This document shows positions 15,996 to 23,705 of a stretch of DNA of 26,293 bases, piece by piece; the first letter of the stretch is position 1, and each line of letters opens with the position of its first letter. Under the pieces are notes generated by a model. That model saw only the letters and a program-made list of their open reading frames with translations. It did not search any database and had not been told where the DNA came from. A program made the translations under genes and the position numbers. The DNA is taken from contig CAZRVZ010000103.1 in the NCBI GenBank assembly GCA_964603655.1, positions 1-26,293 on the forward strand, in the 5' to 3' direction. The DNA is from JACPWY01 sp964603655 (lineage in GTDB: Bacteria; Bdellovibrionota; FAC87; UBA2466).

Positions 15996-16793
15996 TTACG
16001 CGTTGGCTTGAGTGATAAGCCTTACGCCGTCGAGAGTCAGGTCCGGAAGGTAGTCAGAGTGACGCTGGAGGCGATCCACGAATAGAACGCCAAGCCCGCC
16101 GGTCAGGCAAACGGTAATGGGTTCACCCAGTTCACGCTCAGTTCGGGCCAAGAGACCATCGATCATATCGGCGTACCCATACAATAATCCGCTCTGAATA
16201 CAGTGGGTCGTATTCTTTCCGATCACACGACTCGGGAACCGAAGATTCACAGAAGAAAGCTGAGAGGTTCGGGAACTCAGTGCCTCGAGCGCGATTCTCA
16301 CGCCTGGCAAAATGACTCCCCCCTCATAAGAAGGCCGTTTCTCTCGGCAAACAACAACATCAAACGTAGTCGCTGTACCAAAATCCACAACGACACAGGG
16401 CAATTTAAGATTCAGCGCGGCAAATTGGGCGTTAGCGAGACGATCGGCTCCCACCTCGCCGGGCGCATCGACCGCGATATCAAAAGCCAGTCGGTTACTG
16501 GCTCTGATTTCAAAAACCCGACTTTTCATCAGATAGCGTTCGGCAAATTCCAAAAAGATTCGGTCGACGCTCGGCACGACACTGCACAGTGCAACCCGAT
16601 CGATGTCCTCAAATTTGAAGGAAGCGATGGTAAGAAGTGGGTGTAGAAACGCCGCCAGCAGATCGGGACTCGTGGCAGCCCGGGTTTCAAAGCGCCAATG
16701 ATGAATGAGTCGACCACCGATGCGGGTTACCGATTCCGCAGAGTAAATACCAAATGAAGTCTGGGAGTTTCCAATGTCTACGGCCAAAAGCAT
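15996..16793 (-). CDS. coaX: Type III pantothenate kinase CoaX
   Basis: CoaX carries out the first step of coenzyme A synthesis, phosphorylating pantothenate. The 265-aa protein has the ASKHA-fold motifs: MLLAVDIGNSQTSFG (phosphate 1), GADRLANA, VVDFGTATTFDVV (phosphate 2), GGVILPGV, and TGGLG near the C-terminus. The ATG lies inside the end of birA (16-nt overlap, other frame), so it is the last gene of the response regulator-birA-coaX operon. Type III kinases are not feedback-inhibited by CoA, unlike CoaA. Confidence 0.95.
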   Translation of the reverse strand: MLLAVDIGNSQTSFGIYSAESVTRIGGRLIHHWRFETRAATSPDLLAAFLHPLLTIASFKFEDIDRVALCSVVPSVDRIFLEFAERYLMKSRVFEIRASNRLAFDIAVDAPGEVGADRLANAQFAALNLKLPCVVVDFGTATTFDVVVCREKRPSYEGGVILPGVRIALEALSSRTSQLSSVNLRFPSRVIGKNTTHCIQSGLLYGYADMIDGLLARTERELGEPITVCLTGGLGVLFVDRLQRHSDYLPDLTLDGVRLITQANA

Positions 16794-17602
16794 GTCAATT
16801 CGCCGGTGTAATACACGGCACGCTCACCTTTGGAGTTAGATAGCATAAGCCCACCACTATCATCAATTCCCAGCAAGGTTCCCACGGTAGCCGGAGTTCC
16901 CGCTGCAGGTCGTGCAGAGACGCCCCCTTCAACCCCCTGTCGAATCTGGGCTTCCGTCACTCCCGACTCGCGTAGCTCGACCCGTTTGCCGACCATCCGA
17001 CAGTTCTTTTCCCAAAGATATTGAATCGGACCAAAGCCCTCAGCTCGGTACACGTCATAAAGCGTTGTTATTTTGCGCAGGCAAACACTTAAAAGTTCAT
17101 CCAAATCGAACGGCTGCCCGCCTGTTTCCGCGGAAAAGGAGGTCGCCTTGAACGGATTTGGCATGTAAGAGCTAAGCTCCGTCAGGGGCACGTTTACGTT
17201 GACCCCAATCCCAATCACGCAGATCGAAATACGCGCGTCGGCCAGCCCTTCGCACAGGATCCCGCAAACCTTTTTCCAGTCGATGAGAATATCGTTGGGC
17301 CACTTAAGCGAAATGTCCTTGGATTTCGGAAGTGACTCCTTGATAGCCTGAGCCATGGCTACGCCGGCAAGCAGAGGCAGATCGGTTGAGCGCCTTCCTG
17401 GATTAGGGGACAGTAATATCGAAAAATACAGCCCACCGGGCGGTGAGTGCCATTTGCGCCCCCCACGTCCGCGACCTGCCGATTGAGAGCGCGCAACCAC
17501 CACGGTGCCAATCTCGGCCCCCTCTCGGGCGATCTCCTTTGCCTTCTGATTTGTTGAATCACAGGAATCGAACTTATGAACCCGCTCATTACTCATGTTC
17601 AT
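16778..17602 (-). CDS. birA: Biotin--[acetyl-CoA-carboxylase] ligase, catalytic-only form
   Basis: The enzyme attaches biotin to the carrier of acetyl-CoA carboxylase through biotinyl-AMP. Visible are CDSTNQKAKE, the adenylate loop GRGRGGRKWHSPPGGLYFS, KWPNDI with the active lysine, and a C-terminal SH3-like part (GTLLGIDDSGGLMLSN). The 274-aa protein starts directly with the catalytic domain, so it lacks the DNA-binding domain of E. coli BirA and cannot be a biotin repressor. Its ATG overlaps the upstream stop as ATGA (17599-17602). An insertion rich in Ala/Pro/Gly precedes the C-terminal domain. Confidence 0.93.
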   Translation of the reverse strand: MNMSNERVHKFDSCDSTNQKAKEIAREGAEIGTVVVARSQSAGRGRGGRKWHSPPGGLYFSILLSPNPGRRSTDLPLLAGVAMAQAIKESLPKSKDISLKWPNDILIDWKKVCGILCEGLADARISICVIGIGVNVNVPLTELSSYMPNPFKATSFSAETGGQPFDLDELLSVCLRKITTLYDVYRAEGFGPIQYLWEKNCRMVGKRVELRESGVTEAQIRQGVEGGVSARPAAGTPATVGTLLGIDDSGGLMLSNSKGERAVYYTGELTCFWP

Positions 17603-18429
17603 ACGGGTGGGTCTTCCTGCTCCTTAAGCAGCTTGTCCAGTCGTTCTTGAACCAATCGTTCGACTATTCCCGGCAAAACCGCATCCAATTTGCGCGCCAC
17701 CAAGCTATCCAGATCCCGCAGTGTATCGGTGGAATTCTGGCGGAATTTCGTCGCCGGCATCGCCGGTGCGTCGGGATTAGAATTGTCTGTTTGTCCCATA
17801 CCACCTCCTGTTTCGCTGTATTGCAAATTGGCGCCATCCGCGCCATCCCATAGCGGGGCAATCATATCAACGGGCTCTAGCGCGGCGCCGTCCGTCCATT
17901 GCGCCTCGCCCGCCTGGGCCTTTTCAGCCTCCTCAAGAGTTTCACGCGCCAAATCGGATTCGTGCGCAAAAGCATTATTGAAAATTTGGTGCAGCCTTTG
18001 ATCGTCACCCGATTCCAACGTTCCGGTTCCCACCGCCTCAGTTCCCAGCGTCTCATTGGACGCACCAGCCGTCGAACCGACCATCACAGCATCGATAGAC
18101 TGGGCCAGGGCCTGCGGAGTAAACGGCTTTTGAAGAGTCCCGGCGTAGTGTTTCGAATCGGTTTTAGAACGCGCGGAAATGAGGACCATGGGCGGAACCT
18201 GACGATCGCGTCCCAACCGAAGCTCTACCTCCTTGGGAAAGCTCGAAGCGTTCGGTCCCAAGACAGTATCGGAAACCAAGACCACCGATGGTTGGCTTTC
18301 GGAAATTGATCTGATCGCTTCTACCGACGATTTGGCAAATAGAATTTGGAAACGATTGCGATCGAGCGACAACGCCACTACCTTTTGCACGGTCAGACTG
18401 TCATCCACTAATAAAATTTTTGGTTTCAT
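17599..18429 (-). CDS. Response regulator with CheY-like receiver and non-DNA-binding tail
   Basis: I placed the start at the ATG at 18429 (276 aa), where the receiver begins: MKPKILLVDDSLTVQKVV. An in-frame frame continues 27 codons upstream through the promoter and operator-like repeats and is unlikely to be coding. Receiver residues are intact: acidic D9/D10, phosphoacceptor D54 (VSDTVLG), S in LISARS, and K in LQKPF. Residues about 125-235 are a low-complexity acidic and Gly/Ala linker. The last 40 residues form an amphipathic helix (LPGIVERLVQERLDKLLKEQ), not a known output domain. It may act by protein contact. It heads an operon with birA and coaX. Confidence 0.82.
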   Translation of the reverse strand: MKPKILLVDDSLTVQKVVALSLDRNRFQILFAKSSVEAIRSISESQPSVVLVSDTVLGPNASSFPKEVELRLGRDRQVPPMVLISARSKTDSKHYAGTLQKPFTPQALAQSIDAVMVGSTAGASNETLGTEAVGTGTLESGDDQRLHQIFNNAFAHESDLARETLEEAEKAQAGEAQWTDGAALEPVDMIAPLWDGADGANLQYSETGGGMGQTDNSNPDAPAMPATKFRQNSTDTLRDLDSLVARKLDAVLPGIVERLVQERLDKLLKEQEDPPV

Positions 18430-18443
18430 AATTTTCGCCAGTT

Positions 18444-18475
18444 CACTCGAGTGGCCACTTGAGTGGTCAGTATAC
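18444..18475 (-). promoter_or_regulatory. Promoter with tandem palindromic operator-like repeats
   Basis: TATACT on the - strand (18474-18469) is a good -10. Downstream of it, 18444-18467 holds two 12-bp direct repeats, CACTCGAGTGGC and CACTTGAGTGGT on the + strand. CACTCGAGTG is a perfect 10-bp palindrome. The predicted start (about 18462) falls inside them, a classic position for a repressor. No clear -35 is seen. Confidence 0.45.
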
Positions 18476-18479
18476 CGCC

Positions 18480-18542
18480 AAAACAGTGTCTGGATACTTT
18501 TTACCATCACGATGCTGGCAAAATGCTTCCAGACACCGTTTT
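18480..18542. repeat. 15-bp inverted repeat with 33-nt loop
   Basis: AAAACAGTGTCTGGA (18480-18494) and TCCAGACACCGTTTT (18528-18542) are inverse complements with one mismatch. The loop 18495-18527 shows no further strong pairing. It sits directly upstream of the response-regulator promoter and could be a terminator, a REP/BIME-like element or a miniature transposable remnant. Confidence 0.65.
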
Positions 18543-18833
18543 AATGAATTGTTTTGCTTCGCGTCTTCTAATTGAAATATTAGTTAATTACTCGCAGCAG
18601 CAATTACACAGACTTGCTGACCGTTTCATAACCAAAAAAATGAAGAATTTTTCATTTTTCCCTCAACTTTGCCAAACATTCTGTCGAAGTAACCTATGGA
18701 AGGTCAGTAGAACGGCAGTTAGGTTCACTAGGCGATCCGATTCTATCTCGGGCGGCTTGGCCCGGCGTCAGTAAGGAAACCGACGCTCACCGACGCTTAC
18801 CAAAGCGGTGGTAGAGACATCAAAGGAGGATGT
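18543..18833. other. Flagellin upstream region
   Basis: This 291-nt stretch has no convincing gene. It contains an AT-only hairpin (AAAAATGAA / TTCATTTTT, 18636-18659), a 10-nt tandem repeat CCGACGCTCA/CCGACGCTTA just before the Shine-Dalgarno sequence, and a weak sigma-28-like pair (TCAACTTT 18663-18670 and GTCGAAGT 18683-18690). Confidence 0.4.
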
Positions 18834-19661
18834 ATGGGACTCAGGGTAAACACTAATATCCAGTCGCTCACAGCGCAGCATCGATTGTCACTCAATCGGG
18901 AAAGTCTGGAGCACGCGCAAAACAAAATATCCTCGGGGTCTCGAATCGTCAAAGCGATGGACGATGCTGCGGGGTTAGCGCTCTCAGAAACATTAAGGGC
19001 CACAGTGCGGGCTACTCAGCAAAACATCGTCAATGCCCAGAACGGATTCTTCCAACTTCAAACGGCCGACAGCGCCTTAAATGAGATCACTAACATCATA
19101 GTTCGCATGAAGGAGCTCTCCACCGCCGCATCATCGGATACCAACGGAAATAAGGAACGCACCCACCTGGATGCGGAATACCAGGCGCTTAAATCGGAAC
19201 TCAACCGTATTTCCGCGACGACTAAATTTAACGGCCGGCCTCTACTCGATGGGGGGGGCGACGTGGATATTCAGGTCGGTCCGACGAATATAGATGATGT
19301 GGACCGCATTCGAGTCACCACCAATTTCGAGGTCAACGCGAATGGTTTGGGCATCGGTGGTTTAGCTATCGATACAGCTGAAGGAGCCCGAGATTCACTT
19401 GAGCCACTGCTCGACGGACTGGATCGAATTGCGGTAATCCGTGGAGTTATCGGCGCAGGGGAATCGCGCCTAAACTCCACGGTAAAACACTTAATGCAGT
19501 ACGAGGAGAATCTTCAGGGAACGTTCTCCCAGATTCGCGATGCTGATCTGGCCCATGAGACATCCGAAGCTACGAAATACAACATCCTTTCGCAGGCCGG
19601 GATCTCGGTTCTTTCGCAGGCCAACGTGGCCCCGAAAATGGCGCTGAAACTTCTGGAATAA
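18834..19661 (+). CDS. Flagellin
   Basis: The 275-aa filament protein has only the conserved D0/D1 domains. The N-terminus GLRVNTNIQSLTAQHRL is followed by ISSGSRI and DDAAGLALSETLRA. The C-terminus SEATKYNILSQAGISVLSQANV ends in the hydrophobic helix. The central variable part is short (about 140-200), so this is a minimal flagellin like those of Bdellovibrio-type flagella. A strong AAAGGAGG precedes the ATG. No other flagellar gene is next to it, and I cannot assign a particular paralogue. Confidence 0.95.
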   Translation: MGLRVNTNIQSLTAQHRLSLNRESLEHAQNKISSGSRIVKAMDDAAGLALSETLRATVRATQQNIVNAQNGFFQLQTADSALNEITNIIVRMKELSTAASSDTNGNKERTHLDAEYQALKSELNRISATTKFNGRPLLDGGGDVDIQVGPTNIDDVDRIRVTTNFEVNANGLGIGGLAIDTAEGARDSLEPLLDGLDRIAVIRGVIGAGESRLNSTVKHLMQYEENLQGTFSQIRDADLAHETSEATKYNILSQAGISVLSQANVAPKMALKLLE

Positions 19662-19677
19662 CGGACTCTCCCTCGTC

Positions 19678-19697
19678 GCGTCGCTACCTATCGACGC
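19678..19697 (+). terminator. Weak hairpin after flagellin
   Basis: GCGTCG (19678-19683) pairs with CGACGC (19692-19697) over an 8-nt loop, 16 nt after the flagellin stop. No U-tract follows directly. It overlaps the 3' end of the 28-codon - strand ORF. Confidence 0.3.
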
Positions 19698-19774
19698 TTC
19701 GCTCCCCCTTTACGCTTTGATTTCTTCTTCGTTGCCTTTTTCTTCGACTTCTTCTTGGCTTTCTTTTTTGCCAT
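19688..19774 (-). CDS. 28-aa Lys-rich histone-tail-like peptide
   Basis: The - strand ORF runs from ATG at 19774 to TAG at 19690-19688. It begins MAKKKAKKKSKKKATKKK and ends KGGAKRR: 15 Lys and 3 Arg out of 28 residues, the rest Ala, Ser, Gly and Thr. GGGGGT lies 8 nt before the ATG. The spaced KKK-A/S-KKK pattern is that of histone H1-like tails (Hc1/AlgP type). It stands alone between convergent flagellin and divergent nuoB. A nucleic-acid-binding role is inferred from composition only. Confidence 0.5.
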   Translation of the reverse strand: MAKKKAKKKSKKKATKKKSKRKGGAKRR

Positions 19775-20069
19775 GTTAGTTACCCCCGTGATGTCTAGAA
19801 TTGAAGTTTGAGTTCATAATGCCACTCGCCCCCCAATATCCCGACAGATTGTTGTTTCGTCCAGAAAACTCCCAGCTGATTCGCCAATCACACACAAGGC
19901 GTAACTGGCAATTTTTAGTTTGACGCAAAACTCAATCCGGATCAACTGTAATTCGTCTGCATTTACAACTCTTTCTGACATTGCTATCTTGGTTTTTTGG
20001 TAGTGATATTTTCCAGCCGCTCAAAACGCGGCCGATTAGAAACAAAATGGCCCCTGCGAGGAGGACAGA
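19775..20069. other. Upstream region of the nuo genes
   Basis: No gene was found in this 295-nt region. It contains TTGACG (about 19920-19925) without a well-spaced -10, and a possible GATATT -10 near 20006 with TTGCTA 18 bp upstream. GAGGAGG just before the nuoB TTG is a strong ribosome-binding site. Confidence 0.35.
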
Positions 20070-20579
20070 TTGACCGACAGTGTGGTTTTAACCAGCGTCG
20101 ATGAAGTTCTCAAATGGGGCAGAACCAATTCTCTGTGGCCGCTTACCTTCGGTCTCGCCTGTTGCGCGATTGAAATGATGGCGACAGGGGCGGCGGACTA
20201 CGATCTCGAAAGATTTGGTTGCGGAGTATTTCGAGCAACCCCGCGCCAAGCCGATGTGATGATCGTGGCTGGCACCGTGACTTTGAAAATGGCGAGTCGC
20301 ATTCGTCGACTCTACGATCAGATGCCCGATCCTAAGTGGGTGATCTCGATGGGCAGCTGTGCCAATAAAGGCGGCCCCTACTGGAAGGAAGGTTATCACG
20401 TCTTAAAGGGGGTAGACCGCATCGTCCCGGTCGATATTTATGTTCCAGGATGTCCCCCACGTCCCGAGACGCTTCTAGAGGCCGTGATTAATTTGCAGCG
20501 AAAAATTCGAGTTCAGGAGTCCGCATTCGCCCCCTCCCCTGACTCTCTCGCCAAAGATCGCCCGCAGGTTTTGGCATGA
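20070..20579 (+). CDS. nuoB: NADH-quinone oxidoreductase subunit B
   Basis: NuoB holds the terminal cluster N2 that passes electrons to quinone in complex I. The four ligand cysteines are present: C31 and C32 (FGLACCAIEM), C97 (GSCANKGG) and C128 (PGCPPRPE). The 169-aa protein starts at a TTG, justified by GAGGAGG at optimal distance and by the family start just before the KWGRTNSLWPLTFG stretch. Its TGA overlaps the nuoC ATG as ATGA (20576-20579). Confidence 0.95.
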   Translation: MTDSVVLTSVDEVLKWGRTNSLWPLTFGLACCAIEMMATGAADYDLERFGCGVFRATPRQADVMIVAGTVTLKMASRIRRLYDQMPDPKWVISMGSCANKGGPYWKEGYHVLKGVDRIVPVDIYVPGCPPRPETLLEAVINLQRKIRVQESAFAPSPDSLAKDRPQVLA

Positions 20580-21118
20580 CCCACACCCAGGTGTTTGACT
20601 CTCTCAAAGCACTTTTGCCGGCGTCGGTAATGGAGTTCGTGGTGCAAAAATCGGATGCCAATATCAAAACAGACGGTTTTATCAAGATAGACGGCGCCGC
20701 CATCGTTGAAATTGCGACCCTTCTGCGAGATCGCCTTGGATTTGAAACCTTAAGCTGCATCAGCGGCGCCGACCACCCATCGATTCCGGCGTTTAGCGTC
20801 ACATACCATTTTGCCTCGTACCAGCACCGGCAGATGATCGCTCTAAAGGCCTTCACGGCGCGTACTGAAACCGATGAGTTGCCATCGTTATCGGCGCTTT
20901 TTAAGGCGGCGAATTGGCTGGAGCGGGAAACTTACGACATGTTCGGCATTCGATTTAGTAACCACCCCGATCTCCGCAGAATTCTGTGCCCTGAAGACTG
21001 GATCGGCTTTCCACTACGCAAGGATTATAAAGCACCGGATTACTATCAAGGAATGCCGATCCCACTCAGCTTTGATGATGAAAGCCCGTCAATCATGACA
21101 CCCGGTACACAATCATGA
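20576..21118 (+). CDS. nuoC: NADH-quinone oxidoreductase subunit C
   Basis: The 180-aa peripheral-arm subunit of complex I carries the family signature ERETYDMFGIRFSNHPDLRR followed by GFPLRKDY. It is not fused to NuoD, in contrast to E. coli NuoCD. The last residues (MTPGTQS) come from a 20-bp tandem duplication that spans the end of the gene. It overlaps nuoB and nuoD by 4 nt each. Confidence 0.93.
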   Translation: MTHTQVFDSLKALLPASVMEFVVQKSDANIKTDGFIKIDGAAIVEIATLLRDRLGFETLSCISGADHPSIPAFSVTYHFASYQHRQMIALKAFTARTETDELPSLSALFKAANWLERETYDMFGIRFSNHPDLRRILCPEDWIGFPLRKDYKAPDYYQGMPIPLSFDDESPSIMTPGTQS

Positions 21119-21130
21119 CACCCGAGACAC
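21091..21130 (+). repeat. 20-bp tandem duplication at the nuoC/nuoD junction
   Basis: 21091-21110 and 21111-21130 agree at 18 of 20 positions (AATCATGACACCCG...ACAC). Each copy carries an ATGACACCCG. The second copy provides the nuoC stop and nuoD start; the ATG of the first is an internal nuoC codon. Confidence 0.9.
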
Positions 21131-22314
21131 CCGATTTAAGGCCAAACTCTCACGTCAGGGCCGAAACGAATCTTCGCTCCTCGGAAAATCTTAAGACCGA
21201 CGACCTTAAAACTGACGAACTCCTCATCAACATGGGGCCGCAGCATCCCAGCACGCATGGCGTACTACGGGTCATCATCAAAACGGATGGGGAGATTGTG
21301 AAGGAGTCACAACCCGAAATTGGCTATCTCCACCGTTGCATGGAAAAACACGCCGAAAATGTCGACTGGGGCGGGGTTACGCCGTTCGTGGATCGCATGG
21401 ATTATCTTGCATCCATGAATAATGCGATGGGGTACGCCATTGCCGTTGAATCCCTCCTGGGCATCCAGGTTCCTCGGAGAGCTGAATACATTCGGGTGAT
21501 CACGTGCGAACTGCAACGCATCGCCAGCCACCTGATGAGCTTTGGCACTTACGGTCTAGACATGGGCGCATTTACATCCTTTATGTACGGATTTCGCGAC
21601 CGCGAGATGATTCTGGACATTTTCGAAATGCAGAGCGGTGCGCGATTGCTTTACAACTACATCGTGGTGGGCGGAACATTTCGGGATGTGGACTGCGAAA
21701 TCGTCGACAAAATCAAAAAGTTTCTCGTCTATTTCAAGCCAAAAGTGGACGAGTATAACAATCTGCTGTCGTACAACCAGATTTTCATCCAGCGCACTAA
21801 GCACGTCGGGATAGTCGATCTGCCGACCTGTTTCAGCTATGGGCTTACCGGAGTTCTGCTCCGCGGGGCCGGACTTCGATGGGATTTGCGAAAGGATTTA
21901 CCGTATTCCATCTACCCCGAGGTGGAATTTGACGTTCCCGTGGGCTCCGGCGAGATGGGCACTCTGGGGGACTGCTGGGATCGCCACATCGTCAGAATGC
22001 GCGAAATGATTGAGAGCGTGCGCATCATCGAGCAATTGATTGACGGAATTCCTGAAGGGGCTCACCGCGCCAAGGTAGCCAAAACCATGAAGGTTCCTCC
22101 CGGGGAAATCTATTCCCGAACGGAATGCCCGCGGGGCGAGCTTGCGTTTTACATTATCGCGGACGGGGGGCCTAAGCCCTATCGTGTTAAAGTAAAGAGT
22201 CCGTGCTTTTTGAATATCAGTGCTCTGGACGAGTTGACGCGTGGATCGATGGTCGCCGACCTGGTAGCGACGATCGGCAGCCTCGACATCGTTCTGGGGG
22301 AGGTCGACAGATGA
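21115..22314 (+). CDS. nuoD: NADH-quinone oxidoreductase subunit D
   Basis: The 399-aa, 49-kDa-type subunit forms part of the quinone pocket with NuoB. The conserved start NMGPQHPSTHGVLRV is at about 40-52, followed by GYLHRCMEK and later RTECPRGELAFYI. An N-terminal extension of about 30 polar residues, including a KTDDLKTDE doublet, precedes the family domain. Its TGA overlaps nuoI as ATGA (22311-22314). Confidence 0.95.
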   Translation: MTPETPDLRPNSHVRAETNLRSSENLKTDDLKTDELLINMGPQHPSTHGVLRVIIKTDGEIVKESQPEIGYLHRCMEKHAENVDWGGVTPFVDRMDYLASMNNAMGYAIAVESLLGIQVPRRAEYIRVITCELQRIASHLMSFGTYGLDMGAFTSFMYGFRDREMILDIFEMQSGARLLYNYIVVGGTFRDVDCEIVDKIKKFLVYFKPKVDEYNNLLSYNQIFIQRTKHVGIVDLPTCFSYGLTGVLLRGAGLRWDLRKDLPYSIYPEVEFDVPVGSGEMGTLGDCWDRHIVRMREMIESVRIIEQLIDGIPEGAHRAKVAKTMKVPPGEIYSRTECPRGELAFYIIADGGPKPYRVKVKSPCFLNISALDELTRGSMVADLVATIGSLDIVLGEVDR

Positions 22315-22775
22315 CGTTTTTACAGTATATGGCACTTATTCGCGACACGATCACATCTACCGCCAAAGGAATGGCGATCACCCTCAAGGTGTTTTTTAAG
22401 GTGCCCACAAAAGGCTCGGTAACCATTCAATACCCGGAGATGCGCGACACCATTGCGTTAATTTCGCGAGGTCTACTTTTTAACGATGTCGAGGACTGCA
22501 TCTCCTGCCTCGCATGCGCGAAAATCTGTCCAGTCGATTGCATCTATATAGAGGCGGAGAAAAAGCCGGCCACCGCGGTGGCGGAATTTACTAAGGGCGG
22601 GGTTAAAAAGACGCTCAACTTGAAGCAGTTCGATATCGATGTGTCGCTGTGCTGTTACTGCGGCCTTTGTAGCTCGGTGTGTCCAACCGAATGCCTGTAC
22701 CACACGAAGGACTACGAATACTCCACCTACGATCGCGACCACCATCAAATGGACTATATCCGGTATCAGCGATAA
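22311..22775 (+). CDS. nuoI: NADH-quinone oxidoreductase subunit I
   Basis: The 154-aa 2[4Fe-4S] ferredoxin-like subunit carries clusters N6a and N6b. Both motifs are complete: C63xxC66xxC69xxxC73P and C114xxC117xxC120xxxC124P. The ATG at 22311 is supported by GGGGGAGG and the ATGA overlap with nuoD. An open frame extends upstream inside nuoD and is not coding. nuoI follows nuoD directly; the usual EFGH genes are not between them. Confidence 0.94.
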   Translation: MTFLQYMALIRDTITSTAKGMAITLKVFFKVPTKGSVTIQYPEMRDTIALISRGLLFNDVEDCISCLACAKICPVDCIYIEAEKKPATAVAEFTKGGVKKTLNLKQFDIDVSLCCYCGLCSSVCPTECLYHTKDYEYSTYDRDHHQMDYIRYQR

Positions 22776-22784
22776 AATAGTGGA

Positions 22785-23345
22785 GTGCCGTCCTTTCGTT
22801 CATTTTTTCGATCGCGTTCCCCCCGCGTCCACGCGCCCATAACCGATCGTTCACTTATCGCGGAAATCGAAACCGCCTACCCGGGATTCGTCGAGTTCTT
22901 AATCCGACGCTTCAAATTATCGGCTGTCGACGCCCAGATTACTTTAGCTCAGTTTTCCACCGAGAGGTCTCTGCCGCCCCTGGTACTTTTAGCCGAGTTT
23001 CAGGTCTCGGGACGAATTGGAAACATCAAAATGATTTCGGCCATCGACGTCCGTAATCGATTGCACGAATTCGAAGTCATCGACGTCCGTGAATCCTGGG
23101 AGCGACCCTACGGGAGCATCCCTGGATCCAAGCCATTCACATCGGTCTTGTTGAATGAGATTACGTTTCAATGGCCGCGCGTCACGCCCATTTTGACCTA
23201 CTGCCATTTTGGAGTTCGCAGCCTGGATGCTGCCGCAACCCTGTCGGAAAAAGGATTTCAAAACGTCTGGGTGCTCGAGGGCGGCATTGACGCATGGGCT
23301 CAGATTGACCGTTCGATTCGTCGTTACGAACACGCTTGGTGCTGA
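22785..23345 (+). CDS. Rhodanese-domain protein with helical N-terminal region
   Basis: A GTG start 9 nt after the nuoI stop gives 186 aa. Residues about 85-180 form a rhodanese domain: VIDVRESWERPYGSIPGS, the catalytic loop YCHFGVRS with C140 and R145, and VLEGGIDAWAQ. The first 80 residues are a basic start plus a helical segment (PGFVEFLIRRFKLSAVDAQ) that I cannot assign firmly. Rhodaneses transfer sulfane sulfur through a cysteine persulfide. Placement after an Fe-S-rich nuo cluster suggests, but does not prove, a role in sulfur or Fe-S supply. The Shine-Dalgarno sequence is weak and a later start is possible. Confidence 0.8.
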   Translation: MPSFRSFFRSRSPRVHAPITDRSLIAEIETAYPGFVEFLIRRFKLSAVDAQITLAQFSTERSLPPLVLLAEFQVSGRIGNIKMISAIDVRNRLHEFEVIDVRESWERPYGSIPGSKPFTSVLLNEITFQWPRVTPILTYCHFGVRSLDAAATLSEKGFQNVWVLEGGIDAWAQIDRSIRRYEHAWC

Positions 23346-23381
23346 CACCACAGAAAAACAAAATAATCGAGTACTGGAGCG

Positions 23382-23666
23382 CTAGTGAAGCGCCTTTTCA
23401 ATTCTGGAACTCAGACGAGCGACATAGCGAGACGCCGTTTTTTTCTTGATTAAGTTTTTACTGGCCGCCTTCATCAATACGCTTTGCAAATTATTCATCA
23501 TCGGAACGAGCAGCTTCTTGGCGGTTTCCTTATCCCCGGCAGCCGCTGCGATGCCTTCTCTTAGGGCACGGATAAACGTTTTGTACCTGGACCTAGCCGC
23601 CTGATTGGCGGTCTGGCGCTTGGATGCCTGACGAGCCGCTTTAACCGCTGATCTGTGTCTTTCCAT
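23382..23666 (-). CDS. rpsT: 30S ribosomal protein S20
   Basis: The 94-aa, Lys/Arg/Ala-rich helical protein binds 16S rRNA. The start MERHRSAVKAARQASKRQTANQAARSRYK (in part) and the core KKLLVPMMNNLQSVL...KNLIKKKTASRYVARLSSRI are S20 features. Most homologues start MANHKSA, so MERHRSA is a small divergence. It is monocistronic and has its own promoter upstream. Confidence 0.93.
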   Translation of the reverse strand: MERHRSAVKAARQASKRQTANQAARSRYKTFIRALREGIAAAAGDKETAKKLLVPMMNNLQSVLMKAASKNLIKKKTASRYVARLSSRIEKALH

Positions 23667-23705
23667 ACTTTGTAACCGCCTTCGCTAAAAAACTGCTAAA
23701 AATTT

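Noticed and set aside
18663..18690. Sigma-28 promoter for flagellin
   Set aside because: The -35 fits at 6/8 but the -10 (GTCGAAGT) matches only 4/8 with 12-nt spacing; too weak to call as a promoter.
18463..18774. 103-codon + strand ORF before flagellin
   Set aside because: It covers the inverted repeat and AT-only hairpin, has no Shine-Dalgarno sequence and a composition unlike its neighbours.
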